From: Alphaproteobacteria bacterium
Lineage (GTDB): Bacteria > Pseudomonadota > Alphaproteobacteria > Rhizobiales > Hyphomicrobiaceae
DNA: 8,361 nt
Assembly: GCA_022600335.1 (NCBI GenBank)
Contig: JAHZKN010000019.1
Location: forward strand, 1-8,361
Direction of reading: 5' to 3'
Part shown: in pieces, positions 7,186 to 8,361 of the stretch
Numbering within the stretch: position 1 is the stretch's first letter
How the letters are laid out: each line of letters starts with the position of its first letter
Notes under the pieces: model-generated
Told to the model about the DNA's origin: nothing
The model's input: only the letters and a program-made list of their open reading frames with translations
Databases searched by the model: none
Program-made: the position numbers and the translations under genes

Positions 7186-7440
7186 ATGAAGCGAATAGGT
7201 TTGATGATCTGTGGTTTGACAATGGCAGCGTCGGCGGCCTTTGCAGATGACAAAGTATCGGAAGATGAGGGCAAAAAAATTCAGGCTGCTTTAGCTGCCT
7301 GGGGTTGCTCGGGTGGTGAGATGGAAAAAGAATCCGAAGGGTCCGGCGTGTTTGAAGTCGATGATGCAACCTGCAAAGGCGGTCAGTATGACGTCAAGCT
7401 TAATAGCAACTTTGCAGTCACCAGCATTTCTCGCGACTAA
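7186..7440 (+). CDS. Small secreted PepSY-like protein
   Basis: This is an 84-residue precursor. A signal peptide (K2, R3, then a hydrophobic run to AFA at 18-20) should be cleaved before D21, leaving about 64 residues in the periplasm. The mature part has a helix-like segment with EDEGKKIQAALAAWGC, then a beta-rich stretch ending QYDVKLNSNFAVTSISRD. This is the helix plus strands pattern of PepSY-like domains, which are often inhibitory or ligand-binding modules. C41 and C63 could form a disulfide after export. Partners are unknown. A good SD (GGGAGA) lies 5 nt before the ATG. The gene stands alone, 148 nt after the aldolase gene, and is closed by the hairpin at 7482-7509. Secretion is well supported. 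The PepSY label rests on pattern, not on a database match. Confidence 0.85.
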   Translation: MKRIGLMICGLTMAASAAFADDKVSEDEGKKIQAALAAWGCSGGEMEKESEGSGVFEVDDATCKGGQYDVKLNSNFAVTSISRD

Positions 7441-7481
7441 GCTCGTTTGTTGGCCGACATCGGATCGGTGAGAGAGTTCTA

Positions 7482-7509
7482 GGGGTGTAGGGAATTTTTC
7501 CTGCACCCC
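7482..7509 (+). terminator. Intrinsic terminator-like hairpin after the PepSY-like gene
   Basis: A 10-bp stem with one T-G wobble (arms 7482-7491 and 7500-7509, GGGGTGTAGG and CCTGCACCCC) encloses an 8-nt T-rich loop, 41 nt after the stop. The 3' side is AT-rich (ATATTTGTGCTTT) rather than a clean T-run. It may also serve the minus strand, whose transcripts run towards it. Confidence 0.55.
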
Positions 7510-7730
7510 ATATTTGTGCTTTGAGTTCTGCGAGAGGGGAGAAGCTCCCAATTATCAGCATGTTACTATATTTTTCACGAACGTGTGAGACCGGCATTAT
7601 ATCCTTGAATGACATGTAATAACGTTGCATTATGTCGTCATCCAATCAGGGCCGTCGTCCAGGTCAGCCCAGATTGCGCAACTGGCACAGTCGGGGTTAT
7701 CGCCGCCCATTACGGGCACCCGTTTGAGCT

Positions 7731-7744
7731 GGCAAAAATTTGCC
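7731..7744. other. Short dyad GGCAAA-AA-TTTGCC
   Basis: A perfect 6+2+6 inverted repeat lies directly beside the GC-rich hairpin. It could be an operator half-site pair, or chance within the small minus-strand frame (it covers the Asn-Phe codons). Confidence 0.2.
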
Positions 7745-7805
7745 GCTGCCGCCGCATCACTCTGTGGTCTCCTCCAGGATGAAGCGCGGCGGCGGCTTTC
7801 TTTTT
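7745..7805 (+). terminator. GC-rich hairpin with T-run, plus strand
   Basis: The arms 7745-7755 and 7786-7796 form an 11-bp GC stem with one T-G wobble around a 30-nt loop. TTTCTTTTT (7797-7805) follows at once, as in an intrinsic terminator. An inner CATC/GATG pairing can extend it. It could end an unannotated plus-strand small RNA or read-through from the PepSY-like gene. The counter-reading is that the stem only reflects the Pro and Ala codons of the minus-strand frame and the T-run its Lys codons. Confidence 0.4.
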
Positions 7806-7925
7806 GGGACAACACTCATTTGAACGCCATATGCTCGCTTGCGTCCGGTGATGTGTGTTGTAGATCTTTGTTTTGCTGCGCAACGCTTGATGTCATGCAC
7901 GGCGTAGCGTGGCTAGCGTGAGCAC

Positions 7926-8361
7926 TTAGAATTCGTACTCAACGCTCCACTTCAAAGTATGGTCTGGCGTGTTTTCGTTGAGACCAAAAAACCAACCAAC
8001 GCCGACATTGAGCGTTGCGCCGCTGCCGGCGTCATCGCCATCCCCATCATCGTCCAGCGCCGGTAGGCCGAGCGCACGTCGCGGACTGTTCCCCGTATCA
8101 ACAGTATAATAGACGATGGGTCCCAGGCGGTGTTGATCGTGATCGCCAAATAACAGCGCTTCTTCACCAATTGTGCCACTGGAACCCAATCGATCCACGG
8201 TGCCGTAGGCTTCAATTGCATAGCCCCAGTTTGGTGACTGCTGGTAAAGCAAGCGCAAGGCATATTGAAAGTCCCATTTGCCGTCATCCTCACCGCCACC
8301 AAAATGATTGACCACATAGAGATCTGCGAGTGCCTGCCAGCGACCGAAATCATATTGCAGG
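7926..8361 (-). CDS. Outer-membrane beta-barrel-like protein, C-terminal part, truncated by window edge
   Basis: The frame is open to the right edge; 144 residues are visible and the N terminus lies outside. A GTG at 8315 is internal, since coding-like sequence (DFGRWQALADLY) continues upstream. The segment alternates polar and hydrophobic residues in strand-like blocks (DFQYALRLLYQ, WGYAIEAYGTV, RLGPIVYYTV, TLNVGVGWFFGL, TLKWSVEYEF). It ends in aromatic-x-Phe, the usual C-terminal signal of outer-membrane barrels recognised by the Bam machinery. A loop (GLPALDDDGDGDDAGSG, about residues 98-114 of the visible part) is very acidic, resembles DxDxDG calcium sites, and is probably surface-exposed. 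The exact family and substrate are not clear; a transporter or porin-like protein is plausible. Its transcription runs leftwards, towards the interrupted small frame and convergent with the PepSY-like gene. Confidence 0.8.
   Translation of the reverse strand, partial: LQYDFGRWQALADLYVVNHFGGGEDDGKWDFQYALRLLYQQSPNWGYAIEAYGTVDRLGSSGTIGEEALLFGDHDQHRLGPIVYYTVDTGNSPRRALGLPALDDDGDGDDAGSGATLNVGVGWFFGLNENTPDHTLKWSVEYEF

Larger units (their letters stand above)
7630..7819 (-). pseudogene. Interrupted small gene (or +1 frameshifted gene), unknown protein
   Basis: From an ATG at 7819-7817 the minus strand reads 20 residues, beginning MSVVPKRKPPPRFILEE, to a TGA at 7759-7757. Skipping one base (+1) there leads to 42 more residues ending at a TAA at 7632-7630. 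These include NFCQLKRVPVMGG, NPDCASC and WADLDDGPDWMTT. Joined, they make a 62-residue protein with three cysteines (one single, one CxxC) and an acidic, Trp-containing tail that reads like real protein. I do not know the family. It lies 106 nt downstream of the outer-membrane gene on the same strand. The break could be a mutation, a sequencing or assembly indel, or a programmed +1 shift like that of prfB. A GGAGGAG lies 9 nt before the TGA, but that spacing is longer than in prfB. No good SD is visible before the first ATG. Confidence 0.45.
7510..7925. other. Region without an intact gene between PepSY-like gene and outer-membrane gene
   Basis: No complete gene of convincing composition is seen here. 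The left part (7510-7629) is AT-rich, with TTGAAT and CATTAT 17 nt apart at about 7603-7631 as a loose plus-strand promoter-like pair. The middle (7630-7819) holds the interrupted minus-strand small reading frame and the GC-rich hairpin. The right part (7820-7925) shows only a short direct repeat, TAGCGTG at 7905-7911 and 7914-7920. Confidence 0.5.

Noticed and set aside
7418..7645. 75-residue minus-strand frame
   Set aside because: It overlaps the end of the PepSY-like gene and its terminator hairpin, and its composition is not protein-like.
7756..7775. ATG at GTGATG with GGAGGAG upstream as start of a separate minus-strand gene
   Set aside because: That frame gives only 15 codons (MRRQRQIFASSNGCP) before a stop and does not lead into the protein-like NPDCASC segment.
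7625..7921. 98-residue plus-strand frame
   Set aside because: Rich in Ala, Ser and Cys with no motif or SD; it looks like a shadow of the minus-strand small frame.
1..8361. tRNA, rRNA, CRISPR array, insertion sequence or phage attachment site
   Set aside because: No cloverleaf, repeat-spacer pattern, transposase frame or paired terminal repeats were seen.

Overview
This window looks like chromosomal DNA of an alphaproteobacterium of moderate GC content. The grounds are the petABC operon (Rieske protein, a full-length fused cytochrome b of about 430 residues, and cytochrome c1) followed by methylthioadenosine (MTA) salvage genes, and the close match of each protein to proteobacterial family signatures. 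A genus cannot be named from the sequence alone.

Layout. Positions 1-2782 hold the cytochrome bc1 operon: the 3' part of petA, then petB and petC, each start 11 nt after the previous stop and each with a good Shine-Dalgarno (SD) sequence. Positions 2966-7037 hold an MTA salvage cluster: mtnP, apt, a 70-residue zinc-ribbon protein, mtnA and a class II (FucA-like) aldolase. One unrelated-looking gene on the opposite strand (3877-4242) encodes a single-pass membrane protein and separates mtnP from apt. Positions 7186-7440 encode a small secreted PepSY-like protein, followed by a strong hairpin. Positions 7510-7925 have no intact gene. They do hold a 62-residue minus-strand reading frame interrupted by a +1 frame change at a TGA, and a GC-rich hairpin followed by a T-run. 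The window ends in the C-terminal part of a minus-strand outer-membrane beta-barrel-like protein that runs off the right edge.

How the genes work together. MtnP splits MTA, a by-product of polyamine and homoserine-lactone synthesis, into adenine and methylthioribose-1-phosphate (MTR-1-P). Apt recycles the adenine to AMP. MtnA isomerises MTR-1-P to methylthioribulose-1-phosphate. The aldolase probably cleaves this to dihydroxyacetone phosphate and a methylthio-aldehyde. That is the 'MTA-DHAP shunt' known from Rhodospirillum rubrum and some E. coli, not the classical methionine salvage pathway, because no mtnB, mtnC, mtnD or RuBisCO-like gene is seen here.

The items most worth a second look are the interrupted minus-strand small gene near 7630-7819, the uncharacterised zinc-ribbon protein inside the MTA operon, and the two mutually exclusive stems in front of it.
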